This document shows, piece after piece, positions 25,128 through 34,837 of a DNA stretch of 64,000 bases. Position 1 is the first letter of the stretch. The number at the start of each line of letters is the position of its first letter. This stretch comes from Arachis hypogaea (taxonomy: Eukaryota > Streptophyta > Magnoliopsida > Fabales > Fabaceae), in NCBI RefSeq assembly GCF_003086295.3, contig NC_092048.1:38130425-38194424 (forward strand), written 5' to 3'. The translations under genes were made by a program, and so were the position numbers. The notes under the pieces are model-generated. The model was not told the DNA's origin, ran no database searches, and worked only from the letters and a program-made list of their open reading frames with translations.

Positions 25128-26952
25128 TGTTCGAGTTTGGACAACTGACGGTTCATCTTGTTGCTCAGATTAGGTAATTTTCTTTTTGTTTTCTTTTCAA
25201 AAATTTTTCAAAAATCTTTCAAAAATTTTTTTCTTTTATTTTCGAAAAAAAAATAAATAATAAATATAATAATAAAAATAATGTTTTCAAAAAATAATTT
25301 ATTCTATGGCTTCAAAATTTTTAAGAATGAATTCTAGTGTTTCATGAAACATGTTGAATCCTATCTAGCTGTAAAGCCATACCCAAACTGCTTTGGGATT
25401 GGTATTCAACTAATCACTCCAGTCCATGTAATTATATACTAAAGCTTGGTTGGCTATTAAGCCATGCCTGACCCTTTGATTGGAGCTTTAGAGCATAAGA
25501 TTCCTGGAATTCATATAAAAAATTTTGGAATCCTTATTTTTCTTTTCCAAAATAGTTTTTCGAAAAATATAAAATAAAAATAAAAAAAAAATTTAGAAAA
25601 TCATAAAAATCAAAAATATTTCATGTTTCTTGTTTGAGTCTTGAGTCATGTTATAAGTTTGGTGTCAATTGCATGTGCATCTTGCATTTTTCGAAAATTT
25701 CATGCATTCATAGTGTTCTTCATGATCTTCAAGTTGTTCTTGGTAAGTCTTCTTGTTTGATCTTGATGATTTTTTTTGTTTTGTGTTGTTTGGTGTTTTT
25801 CATATGCATTCTTGAATTCCTAGTGTCTAAGCATTAAAGAATTCTAAGTTTGGTGTCCTGCATGTTTTCTTTGCATTAAAAATTTTTTCAAAATTGTGTC
25901 TATGATGTTCATCTTGACATTCACGGTGTTCTTGGTGTTCATCTCGACATTCATAGCATTCTTGCATGCATTCATAGTTTTGATCTAAAAATTTCATGCA
26001 TTGCATCTTTTTAGTGTTTTTCTCTTGCATCATAAAAAAAATTCAAAAATAAAAAAAATATCTTTCCCTTTTTCTCTCATCAAATTCGAAAATTTGAGTT
26101 GACTTTTTCAAAAATTTTTAAAATCAAGTTGTTTCTTATGAGTCAAATCAAATTTTCAATTTGAAAATCTTATCTTTTTCAAAATCTTTTTCAAAAATCA
26201 AATCTTTTTCAAATTTCTTAGTTATTTTCGAAAATTCCAAAAATATTTTTCAAAAATCTTTTTCTTATTTTTATATCAAATTTTCGAAAATAACATAATC
26301 AATTAATGTTTTGATTCAAAAATTTCAAGTTGTTACTTGCTTGTTAAGAAAGATTCAAACTTTAAGTTCTAGAATCATATTTTGTGATTTCTTGTGAATC
26401 AAGTCATTAATTGGGATTTTAAAAATCAAATCTTTTTCAAAACTAATTTCAAACATATCTTTTCAAAAATATCTTCTTATCTTATCTTCTTCAAAAATTT
26501 GATTTCAAAATATCTTTTCTAACTTCCTAACTTCCTATCTTTTCAAAATTTGTTTCAACTAACTAACTAACTTTTTGTTTGTTTCTTATCTTTTTCAAAA
26601 CCACCTAACTAACTCTCTCTCTCTCTCATTTTCGAAAATCCCTTCCTTCTTTTTCAAAATTTCTTTTTAATTAACTAATTATTTTTATTTTTGATTTCAA
26701 AATTTTTCGAAAATTACTAACTCTTTTTCAAAAATATTTTTCGAAAATTCTCCCTCTCCCATCTTATTCTATTTATTTATTCATTTACTAACATCTCATC
26801 TCACATCTCAACCCTCCTCACAGTTGTGTTTTTTCCATTACATTACATTCTTTGTCTCCTCCTCTTCTTCTACTCACACAGGGATCCCTATACTGTGGTA
26901 TAAAGGATCTCTATTATTATTATTATTTTTTCTGTGCCCTCTTCTTTGTCAT
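25128..26952 (+). other. Long 5' leader of the Gag-protease element
   Basis: About 1.8 kb of AT-rich leader full of TTTTTCAAAAATTT-type words, with no gene. It contains TAAGTTTGGTGT at 25654-25665 and 25845-25856. An in-frame upstream ATG at 26824 would add 43 hydrophobic or Ser-rich residues, but homology starts at the ATG at 26953. Confidence 0.65.
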
Positions 26953-29280
26953 ATGAGCAGGAGCAAGGACAAGAACATTCTTGTTGAAGCAGATCCAGAA
27001 CCTGAAAGGACTCTGAAGAGAAAATTAAGAGAAGCTAAATTACAACAATCCAGAGATAACCTTTCAGAAATTTTCGAACAGGAAGAGGAAATGGCAACCG
27101 AAAATAATAATAATGTAAGGAAGATGCTTGGTGACTTTACTGCACCTAATTCCAATTTACATGGAAGAAGCATCTCCATTCCTGCCATTGGAGCAAACAA
27201 TTTTGAGCTGAAACCTCAATTAGTTTCTCTGATGCAACAGAACTGCAAGTTTCATGGACTTCCATCTGAAGATCCTTTTCAGTTCTTAACTGAATTCTTG
27301 CAGATATGTGATACTGTTAAGACTAATGGAGTAGATCCTGAAGTCTACAGGCTCATGCTTTTCCCTTTTGCTGTAAGAGACAGAGCTAGATTATGGTTGG
27401 ATTCTCAACCCAAAGACAGCCTGAACTCTTGGGATAAGCTGGTCACGACTTTCTTAGCCAAGTACTTTCCTCCTCAAAAGCTGAGCAAGCTTAGAGCTGA
27501 TGTTCAAACCTTCAGACAGAAAGAAGGTGAATCCCTCTATGAAGCTTGGGAAAGATACAAACAGTTGACCAAAAAGTGTCCTTCTGACATGCTTTCAGAA
27601 TGGACCATCCTGGATATATTCTATGATGGTTTATCTGAGCTATCAAAGATGTCACTGGACACTTCTGCAGGTGGATCCATTCACCTAAAGAAAATGCTTG
27701 CAGAAGCTCAAGAACTCATTGACATGGTTGCTAATAACCAGTTCATGTACACTTCTGAAAGGAATCCTGTGAATAATGGGACGCCTATGAAGAAGGGAGT
27801 TCTTGAGATTGACACTCTAAATGCCATATTGGCTCAGAACAAAGTATTGACTCAGCAAGTCAATATGATCTCTCAGAGTCTGAATGGAATGCAAGCTGCA
27901 TCCAACAGTACTCAAGAGGCTTCTTATGAAGAAGAAGCTTATGATCCTGAGAACCCTGCAATAGCAGAGGTGAATTACTTAGGTGAACCTTATGGAAACA
28001 CCTATAACTCATCATGGAGAAATCATCCAAATTTCTCATGGAAGGATCAAAAGCCTCAACAAGGCTTTAATAATGGTGAAAGAAATAGGTTTAACAATAA
28101 TAAACCTTTTCCACCATCCACTCAGCAACAGACAGAGAACTCTGAACAAAATACTTCTAATTTGGCAAACTTAGTCTCTGATCTGTCCAAGGCCACTGTG
28201 AGTTTCATGAATGAAACAAGGTCTTCCATTAGAAATTTGGAAGCACAAGTGGGCCAGCTGAGTAAAAGGATCACTGAAATCCATCCCAGTACTCTCCCAA
28301 GCAATACAGAAGAGAATCCAAAAGGAGAGTGCAAGGCCATTGACATAAGCAAAATGGCCGAACCCAATGAGGGAGAGGAGGACGTGAATCCCAAGGAGGA
28401 AGACCTCCTGGGACGTCCAGTGACCAATAAGGAGCTTCCCTCTGAGGAACCAAAGGACTCTGAGGCTCATCTAGAGACCATAGAGATTCCATTGAACCTC
28501 CTTATGCCTTTCATGAGCTCTGATGAATATTCCTCTTCTGAAGAGAATGAGGATGTTACAGAAGAGCAAACTGCCAAGTTTCTTGGTGCAATCATGAAGC
28601 TGAATGCCAAATTATTTGGCATTGATACTTGGGAAGTTGAACCTCCCTTGTTCATCAATGAACTAAGTGATCTGGATCAACTGACATTACCTCAGAAGAG
28701 ACAGGATCCTGGAAAGTTCATAATACCTTGTACTATAGGCACCATGATCTTTAAGGCTCTGTGTGACCTTGGTTCAGGAATAAACCTCATGCTCCTCTCT
28801 GTAATAGAGAAACTGGGAATCTATGGGGTACAAGCTGCTAAAATCTCATTAGAGATGGCAGACAGTTCAAGAAAACAGGCTTATGGACAAGTAGAGGACA
28901 TGTTAGTAAAAGTTGAAGGCCTTTACATCCCTGCTGATTTCATAGTCCTGGATACTGGAAAGGAAGAGGATGAATCCATCATCCTAGGAAGACCTTTCCT
29001 GGCCACAGCAAGAGCTGTGATTGATGTTGACAGAGGTGAACTAGTCCTTCAATGGAATGAGGACTCCCTTGTGTTTAAAACTCAAGGATCTTCCTCTGCA
29101 ACCATGGAGAGGAAGCATGAAAAGCTTCTCTCAAAACAGAGTCAACCAGAGCCCCTACAATCAAACTCTAAGTTTGGTGTTGGGAGGCCACAACCAAACT
29201 CTAAGTTTGGTGTTGAACTCCCATATCCAAACTCTAAGTTTGGTGTTGGAGAGTTTCAACAATGCTCTGAACATCTGTGA
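26953..29280 (+). CDS. Gag-protease polyprotein of the non-autonomous retroelement
   Basis: An intact 775-aa frame. Start 26953 (MSRSKDKN...) is chosen because the related Athila-like Gag has a similar basic start; an in-frame ATG at 26824 exists. A charged N-terminus leads to the Gag core at about residues 60-270 (ANNFELKPQLVSLMQQNC, WDKLVTTFLAKYFPP, ESLYEAWERYKQLTKKCP). Next come an Asn/Gln-rich linker, a Glu-rich acidic stretch, and an aspartic protease domain at about residues 575-710. The active-site region reads CDLGSGINLM (Asp near 605), where the Athila-like copy has DLGAS; the protease also carries IILGRPFLATARA. The C-terminus holds three SKFGV repeats. No zinc knuckle, RT or integrase is seen. 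It likely makes particles that a relative's Pol could use. Confidence 0.9.
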   Translation: MSRSKDKNILVEADPEPERTLKRKLREAKLQQSRDNLSEIFEQEEEMATENNNNVRKMLGDFTAPNSNLHGRSISIPAIGANNFELKPQLVSLMQQNCKFHGLPSEDPFQFLTEFLQICDTVKTNGVDPEVYRLMLFPFAVRDRARLWLDSQPKDSLNSWDKLVTTFLAKYFPPQKLSKLRADVQTFRQKEGESLYEAWERYKQLTKKCPSDMLSEWTILDIFYDGLSELSKMSLDTSAGGSIHLKKMLAEAQELIDMVANNQFMYTSERNPVNNGTPMKKGVLEIDTLNAILAQNKVLTQQVNMISQSLNGMQAASNSTQEASYEEEAYDPENPAIAEVNYLGEPYGNTYNSSWRNHPNFSWKDQKPQQGFNNGERNRFNNNKPFPPSTQQQTENSEQNTSNLANLVSDLSKATVSFMNETRSSIRNLEAQVGQLSKRITEIHPSTLPSNTEENPKGECKAIDISKMAEPNEGEEDVNPKEEDLLGRPVTNKELPSEEPKDSEAHLETIEIPLNLLMPFMSSDEYSSSEENEDVTEEQTAKFLGAIMKLNAKLFGIDTWEVEPPLFINELSDLDQLTLPQKRQDPGKFIIPCTIGTMIFKALCDLGSGINLMLLSVIEKLGIYGVQAAKISLEMADSSRKQAYGQVEDMLVKVEGLYIPADFIVLDTGKEEDESIILGRPFLATARAVIDVDRGELVLQWNEDSLVFKTQGSSSATMERKHEKLLSKQSQPEPLQSNSKFGVGRPQPNSKFGVELPYPNSKFGVGEFQQCSEHL

Positions 29281-29460
29281 GGCTCCATGAGAGCCCACTG
29301 TCAAGCTATTGACATTAAAGAAGCGCTTGTTGGGAGGCAACCCAATGTTTATTTATCTAATTTTGTTTTTGTTTTTTATGTTTTAATAGGTTCATGATCA
29401 TGTGGAGTCACAAAATAAATATAAAAATTGAAAACGGAATCAAAAACAGCAGAAGAAAAA
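29281..29460 (+). other. Post-Gag spacer with a conserved GGGAGGCAACCC word
   Basis: Non-coding sequence after the Gag stop containing TTGGGAGGCAACCCAATG near 29330-29347. I recognise this word from plant gypsy elements, near the Gag/Pol boundary. No frame continues into Pol. Confidence 0.5.
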
Positions 29461-29477
29461 TCACACCCTGGAGGAGC

Positions 29478-29660
29478 ATCTGTCTGGCGTTCAGCGCCAG
29501 AACAGAGCATGGTTCTGGCGCTGAACGCCCAAAATGGGCAGCTTCTGGGCGCTGAACGCCAGAACAGGCATGGTTCTGGCGTTCAACGCCAGAAATGGCA
29601 CACAAATGGGCGTTGAACGCCCAAAATGGGCACCAACCTGGCGCTGAACGCCCAGAGTTG
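29478..29660. repeat. Array of GGCGYTSARCGCC palindromes
   Basis: At least six near-perfect palindromes of the form TGGCGTTCAACGCCA or GGGCGCTGAACGCCC, spaced about 25-35 bases apart. Each could fold into a short hairpin. The same palindrome appears three times in each LTR. Confidence 0.85.
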
Positions 29661-29715
29661 TGTGCAAAGGCATTTTTACATGCCTAATGGGTGCAGGGAT
29701 GTAAATCCTTGAACA

Positions 29716-29805
29716 CCTCAGGATCTGTGAACCCCACAGGATCCACTCAGGATCTGTGGACCCCACAGGATCCACTCAGGATCTGTGGACCCCACAGGAT
29801 CCCCA
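29716..29805. repeat. Tandem repeat of a ~32-bp GGATCTGTG...CCACAGGATCC unit
   Basis: Three consecutive copies of a unit containing CAGGATCTGTGGACCCCACA. Each unit is itself partly palindromic (GGATC...GATCC). Confidence 0.8.
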
Positions 29806-30121
29806 CCTACCTCCACTCACTTCTTCTCACCACTCTCTTTCACACAACCCCATAAACTCTCTTCCCCCATCACCTCTTCACCACTCACATCCATCCACTC
29901 TTCCCCATAAACCTACCTCATAAACTCCACCTACCTTCATAATTCAAAACCAATTTTCCACCCAAACCCACCCATATGGCCGAATCTTAACCCCCCTCCC
30001 TTCCCTATATAAAGCCCTCCATTCTTCATCAAATTCACACAACACACCCCTCTTGGCCGAAACACTTCCCACTCTCCCTCTCCTCCATTTCTTCTTTTTC
30101 TTCTTCTATTCTTCTTTTTTT

Positions 30122-30154
30122 GCTCGAGGACGAGCAATATTCTAAGTTTGGTGT
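30122..30154 (+). other. Internal hairpin plus PPT-like module
   Basis: TGCTCGAGGACGAGCA hairpin, then ATATTC and TAAGTTTGGTGT. It copies the arrangement immediately before the 3' LTR (31628-31662). It lies about 1.5 kb upstream of the true LTR border. Confidence 0.7.
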
Positions 30155-30195
30155 GGTAAAAGCATAGCTTTTTTGTTTTTTTTCCATAACTATTG

Positions 30196-30508
30196 ATGGC
30201 ACCTAAGGCCAGAGAAACCTCTAGAAAGAGGAAAGGGAAGACAAAAGCTTCCATCAAGGGTCTATAGCTCAGTGGTAGAACATTTGACTGCAAATCAAGA
30301 GATCCCTGAGATACCTCAGGGGATACATTTTCTTCCACACAATTATTGGAAGCAACTAAGGGTGGAACATCAAGAGCACTCCATCATCCTTCATGAAATC
30401 AGAGAAGATCAAAAAGCAATGAGGGAGGAGCAACAAAGACAAGGAAGAGACATAGAAGAGCTCAAGGACATCATTGGTTCCTCAAGAAGGAAACGCCACC
30501 ATCACTAA
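30196..30508 (+). pseudogene. Small basic / coiled-coil ORF broken by a tRNA-like insert
   Basis: An ATG at 30196 starts a very basic peptide (MAPKARETSRKRKGKTKAS...) that stops at TAG 30265-30267, inside the tRNA-Cys-like sequence. A second frame to 30508 encodes EIPEIPQGIHFLPHNYW and then a charged helix, probably coiled coil (EDQKAMREEQQRQGRDIEEL), ending RRKRHHH. Together they look like the two ends of one lost accessory ORF of the element. The function is unknown, and I do not recognise a named domain. Confidence 0.55.
30258..30321 (+). tRNA. Truncated tRNA-Cys(GCA)-like sequence inside the retroelement
   Basis: The first 48 bases match a plant tRNA-Cys: start GGGTCTATAGCTC, a D-loop with GTGGTAGAA, an anticodon loop with GCA, and the GAGATCC region. 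It then diverges. A CCCTG...CAGGG stem remains, but the TTC T-loop and the 3' acceptor strand that should pair with GGGTCTA are missing. It is probably a tRNA fragment captured or inserted in the element and not a working tRNA. Box A is intact; box B is lost. Confidence 0.6.
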
Positions 30509-31627
30509 GGTGGATTCATTCCTTGTTCTTATTTCTTCTATTTTTCGTTTTCTATGTTATGTGCCTATCTATGTGTGTGTCTTCATTACATGATCATTAG
30601 TAGTTAGTAACTATGTCTTAAAGTTATGAATGTCCTATGAATCCATCACCTCTCTTAAATGAAAAATGTTTTAATTCAAAAGAATAAGAAGTACATGAGT
30701 TTTGAATTTATCCTTGAACTTAGCTTAATTATATTGATGTGGTGACAATGCTTCTTGTTTTCTGAATGTATGCTTGAACAGTGCATATGTCTTTTGAAGT
30801 TGTTGTTTAAGAATGTTAAATATGTTGGCTCTTGAAAGAATGATGACAAGGAGACATGTTATTTGATAATCTGAAAAATCATAAAAATGATTCTTGAAGC
30901 AAGAAAAAGCAGCAAAGAACAAAGCTTGCAGAAAAAAAAATAGGCGAAAAAAAAATAGAAAGAAAAAAAAAAGAGAAAAAGAAAAAGCAAGCAGAAAAAG
31001 CCAAAGCTCTTAAAACCAAGAGGCAAGAGCAAAAAGCCAATAACCCTTAAAACCAAAAGGCAAGGGAAATAAAAAGGATCCCAAGGCTTTGAGCATCAGT
31101 GGATAGGAGGGCCTACAGGAATAAAATCCTGGCCTAAGCGGCTAAACCAAGCTGTCCCTAACCATGTGCTTGTGGCGTGTAGGTGTCAAGTGAAAACTTG
31201 AGACTGAGCGGTTAAAGTCAAGGTCCAAAGCAAAAGAAGAGTGTGCTTAAGAACCCTGGACACCTCTAATTGGGGACTTTAGCAAAGCTGAGTCACAATC
31301 TGAAAAGGTTCACTCAATTATGTGTCTGTGGCATTTATGTATCCGGTGGTAATACTGGAAAACAAAGTGCTTAGGGCCATGGCCAAGACTCATAAAACAG
31401 CTGTGTTCAAGAATCATCATACTGAACTAGGAGAATCAATAACACTATCTGAACTCTGAGTTCCTATAGATGCCAATCATTCTGAACCTCAATGGATAAA
31501 GTGAGATGCCAAAACTATTCAAGAGGCAAAAAGCTACAAGTCCCGCTCATCTGATTGGAGCTATGTTTCATTGATAGTTTGGAATTTATAGTATATTCTA
31601 TTTTTTTTATGCTATTTTGATTTTCAG
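30509..31627 (+). other. Non-coding 3' internal region of the Gag-protease element
   Basis: About 1.1 kb with A-rich runs near 30930-31010 and no convincing ORF. It precedes the hairpin/PPT module. Confidence 0.65.
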
Positions 31628-31664
31628 TTGCTTGGGGACAAGCAACAATTTAAGTTTGGTGTTG
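31628..31664 (+). other. Hairpin plus PPT-like module abutting the 3' LTR
   Basis: TTGCTTGGGGACAAGCAAC hairpin, ATT spacer and TAAGTTTGGTGTTG directly before the 3' LTR TG at 31665. Plant gypsy elements often have a GCTYGAGGACRAGC hairpin with a G-rich tract here. In this element the tract is G/T-rich and not purine-only. Confidence 0.65.
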
Positions 31665-33353
31665 TGATGAGCGGATAATTTATACGCTTTTTGGCATTGT
31701 TTTTAGTATATTTTTAGTAGAATCTAGTTACTTTTAGGGATGTTTTTAATAGATTTTATGTTAAATTCACATTTCTGGACTTTACTATGAGTTTGTGTGT
31801 TTTTCTGTGATTTCAGATATTTTCTGGCTGAAATTGAGGGACCTGAGCAAAAATCAGATTCAGAGGTTGAAGAAGGACTGCTGATGCTGTTGGATTCTGA
31901 CCTCCCTGCACTCAAAGTGGATTTTCTGGAGCTACAGAACTCAAAATGGCGCGCTTCCAATTGTGTTGGAAAGTAGACATCCAGGGCTTTCCAGCAATAT
32001 ATAATAGTCCATACTTTGCCCAAGTTTAGATGACGCAAACTGGCATTCAACGCCAACTCTCTGCCCAATTCTGGAGTTCAACGCCAGAAATGGATCCAAA
32101 CCTGGCGTTCAACTCCACAAATGGCCTCTGTACGTGGAAAGTTAAAGCTCAGCCCAAATACACACCAAGTGGGCCCCGAAAGTGGATTTATGCATCAATT
32201 ACTTATTTCTATAAACCCTAGTGACTAGTTTATTATAAATAGGACCTTTTACTATTGTATTAGACATCTTTGGACGCTTGGTTCTTAGATCAGAGGGGCT
32301 GGCCATTCGGCCATGCCTGGACCTTTCACTTATGTATTTTTAACGGTAGAGTTTCTACACTCCATAGATTAAGGTGTGGAGCTCTGCTGTTCCTCAAAGA
32401 TTAATGCAAAGTACTACTGTTTTCTATTCAATTCATCTTATTTCGCTTCTAAGATATTCATTAGTACTTCAATCTGAATGTGATGAACGTGACAATCATC
32501 ATCATTCCCTATGAACGCGTGCCTGACAACCACTTCCGTTCTACCTTCGACTGAATGAGTATCTCTTAGATCTCTTAATCAGAATCTTCGTGGCGTAAGC
32601 TAGAATGATGGCGGCATTCAAGAGAATCCGGAAAGTCTAAACCTTGTCTGTGGTATTCCGAGTAGGATTCAATGAATGAATGACTGTGACGAGCTCCAAA
32701 CTCGCGATTGCAGGGCGTTAGTGACAGACGCAAAAGGATAGTAAATCCTATTCCAGCATGATCGAGAACCGACAGATGAATAGCCGTGCCGTGACAGGGT
32801 GCGTTGATCATTTTCACTGAGAGGATAAGATGAAGCCATTGACAAGGGTGATGCCTCCAGACGATTAGCCGTGCCGTGACAGGGCATTGGATCATTTTCC
32901 CGAGAGATGACCGAAAGTAGTCGTTGACAATGGTGATGTATCACATAAAGCCAGCCATGGAAAGGAGTAAGACTGATTGGATGAAGATAGCAGGAAAGCA
33001 GAGGTTCAGAGGAACGAAAGCATCTCCATTCGCTTATCTGAAATTCTCACCAATGAATTACATAAGTATTTCTATCCCTATTCTATTAATTATTATTCGA
33101 AAACACCATTATCAATTTATATATGCCTAACTGAGATTTGCAAGGTGACCATAGCTTGCTTCATACCAACAATCTCCGTGGGATTCGACCCTTACTCACG
33201 TAAGGTATTACTTGGACGACCCAGTGCACTTGCTGGTTAGTTACACGGAGTTGTGAACCATGGTCTTGGCATCATGTTTTTGGCGCCATTTCCAGGGAAA
33301 GAAAGAGCAATGAATTTTACATAATTAAAGTGTAATCACAATTCCGCGTACCA
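31665..33353 (+). repeat. 3' LTR (1689 bp) of the Gag-protease element
   Basis: Same sequence as 23415-25102 with about 20 differences by eye. It ends GCGTACCA and is followed by TSD GTAAT at 33354-33358. Confidence 0.92.
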
Positions 33354-33510
33354 GTAATTTGGTAACAAAAAAAATAAAATTGGTAAAAAGGATGATTTTA
33401 AAACAAACTGAAACCTTTGGGACCATTTTGGAGCGAAAAAAAGGTCGGGAACAAAATAAATTTTTAGCCTCTAAGTTGGGGACCAAAATCATACTTATCC
33501 CATTGATTTA

Positions 33511-34837
33511 CTTAGTTAGGCAAACAGAAAAGAGTGTTTGAATATTCAAAGAGCATTAAACAATCGTGCAGAAAGTAAAATAGTAAAGTAAATGAATTGG
33601 GAATAAAATATGGAGAGGCATTTAAGGTTTCAGAGTTATCTATTTTTCCGGATTAACTTTTCTTACTAACTATTTTAATTATGTATGACTTAATTTATGG
33701 CAAACTATATGTGACTAGACCCTAATTCCTTAGACCTTTCTAGTCTCCTCTAAAATTCGTCAACAGCCAATTCCTTGGTCAATTAATTCCAATTAGAGGG
33801 TGATGATCAAATTCTAGTTTATATGCCACAAAAATTCTAATTACCCAAAAATAAAAGGATTATATGTTACGTATCCCGTTAAATCCAGATAATTAAAATT
33901 TAGGAGAATATATTTTCAAGCTGTTGTTCAAGTAAAGAGCTTTTCCAAGTTATACAAGAACTCAAATAGAAAGAGGGACATACTTCCGTTCCACCCAAAT
34001 TCATAAGATAAAGAGCAAAAACAATTCTTAAATTATAAATCTATACATGAATTAAAATAGAAAAAGCAATAAAATCAATCCATACAAATAGACAGAGCTC
34101 CTAACCTTAACAGTGGAGGTTTAGTTGCTCATGGTTTAGAGAAAATAAGAATTGTAAATTGGAATGGAATAATGTTGTGTTGAGGTGGAATGAAAAGTTA
34201 ACTAATTCCAATCCCCTTTCATACCTAATCCTAATAAATTTAAAATCTATCTTCTAAAACTAAAATAATATCTTTTCCTAAAAAATAATATTTGAATTTA
34301 AATTAGAATTAATTAACAAGTCTTCAGTTGATGGGTGGGGACCACTCGTTTTGTCCATTCTGCAGCTTTTAATCTGTGTTTTCTGGGCTGAAAACTGAGT
34401 CAAAACAGCCCAGAAATCGCCCCCAGCGTTTTTTTGCGTTTTTTGCACGTGGCGCATGTCACACATACGCATCAGTCACGCGTACGCGTTGATGATCTTC
34501 TTCGCGTGTCACGCGCACGCGTCAGTTACGCGTATGCGTCGCTGAGCAAATCTTCAAATCATGCGTACGCATCAGTCACGCGCACGCGTCGCCATGGAAA
34601 GCTCCAAATCACGCGCACGCGTCAGTCACGCGTACGCGTCGCTCCTCGTTGCCATCTCCTTTGGTTCTTGTGCTGCAGAAACTCCATCAAATCCAGCCGA
34701 ATGCTACCTAAAATAAACAAAAATTTGTAAAAGACTCAAAGTAGCATCCATATTGGCTAAAAGATAATTAATTCTTTATTAAACTCAACAAATTAGATGC
34801 AAATTCACTAGGAAAAGATAGGAAAGATGCTCACGCA
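33511..34837 (-). repeat. 5' portion of the Athila-like 5' LTR
   Basis: Continues the LTR interrupted by the MULE. The outer end is placed near 34837 (TGCGTGAGC on the minus strand), but the exact base is uncertain because no partner LTR remains. It contains the CG-rich palindromic repeat block at 34445-34655. Confidence 0.65.
34445..34655. repeat. CG-rich ACGCGTACGCGTC minisatellite in the LTR
   Basis: At least nine CACGCGTACGCGTC / CACGCGCACGCGTC units in alternating purine-pyrimidine register, paired as TCAGTCACGCG. CpG density is very high compared with the AT-rich surroundings. Confidence 0.85.

Larger units (their letters stand above)
23415..33353 (+). mobile_element. Complete Gag-protease-only LTR retrotransposon (9.9 kb)
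   Basis: LTRs at 23415-25102 and 31665-33353 begin TGATGAGCGG and end GCGTACCA. They are flanked by a perfect 5-bp target duplication GTAAT (23410-23414 and 33354-33358). A tRNA-Asp PBS follows the 5' LTR, and a hairpin plus PPT-like sequence precedes the 3' LTR. Inside is one intact Gag-protease frame and about 2.4 kb of mostly non-coding DNA; RT, RNase H and integrase are absent. It is therefore a non-autonomous Ty3/gypsy element whose partner would supply Pol. LTR divergence is small, about 20 differences by eye over 1.69 kb. Non-autonomous gypsy families are known in peanut, but I cannot assign a family name. Confidence 0.92.
22414..33501. mobile_element. Non-autonomous MULE interrupted by a retrotransposon
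   Basis: Terminal inverted repeats of about 112 bp (22414-22525 and 33390-33501) start GGGATAAGTATGATTTTGGT. Perfect 9-bp target duplications ATTGATTTA lie at 22405-22413 and 33502-33510; a 9-bp TSD is the hallmark of Mutator-like elements. Without the inserted retrotransposon (23415-33353 plus one TSD copy) it is only about 1.15 kb. It carries (CCA)n, (CAT)n, (GAA)n and GTGCGGCGG-type repeats but no transposase, so it depends on a transposase in trans. Confidence 0.9.
17735..34837 (-). mobile_element. Athila-like Ty3/gypsy element, truncated, 5' LTR interrupted
   Basis: A minus-strand element. The 5' LTR runs from about 34837 to 33511 and resumes at 22413-22287 (about 1.45 kb when the inserted MULE is ignored). 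The PBS is at 22280-22260, Gag from 21915, and Pol to the breakpoint near 17735 inside integrase. The 3' end and 3' LTR are missing. Gag resembles that of the Gag-protease element nested in its LTR, and both have a tRNA-Asp PBS after the same six-base spacer AGTTTT. Confidence 0.83.

Noticed and set aside
26824..26952. N-terminal extension of Gag as a signal peptide
   Set aside because: The hydrophobic 43 residues come from the T-rich leader; homology with the related Gag starts at the ATG at 26953.
28122..28658. Minus-strand frames of 63-101 codons
   Set aside because: They are antisense shadows of the intact Gag-protease frame.
29478..29660. CRISPR-like repeat array
   Set aside because: Repeats are palindromic and uneven, spacers are repeats themselves, and this is a plant nuclear retroelement.
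30258..30321. Functional tRNA-Cys gene
   Set aside because: The T-loop consensus and the 3' acceptor strand are missing.
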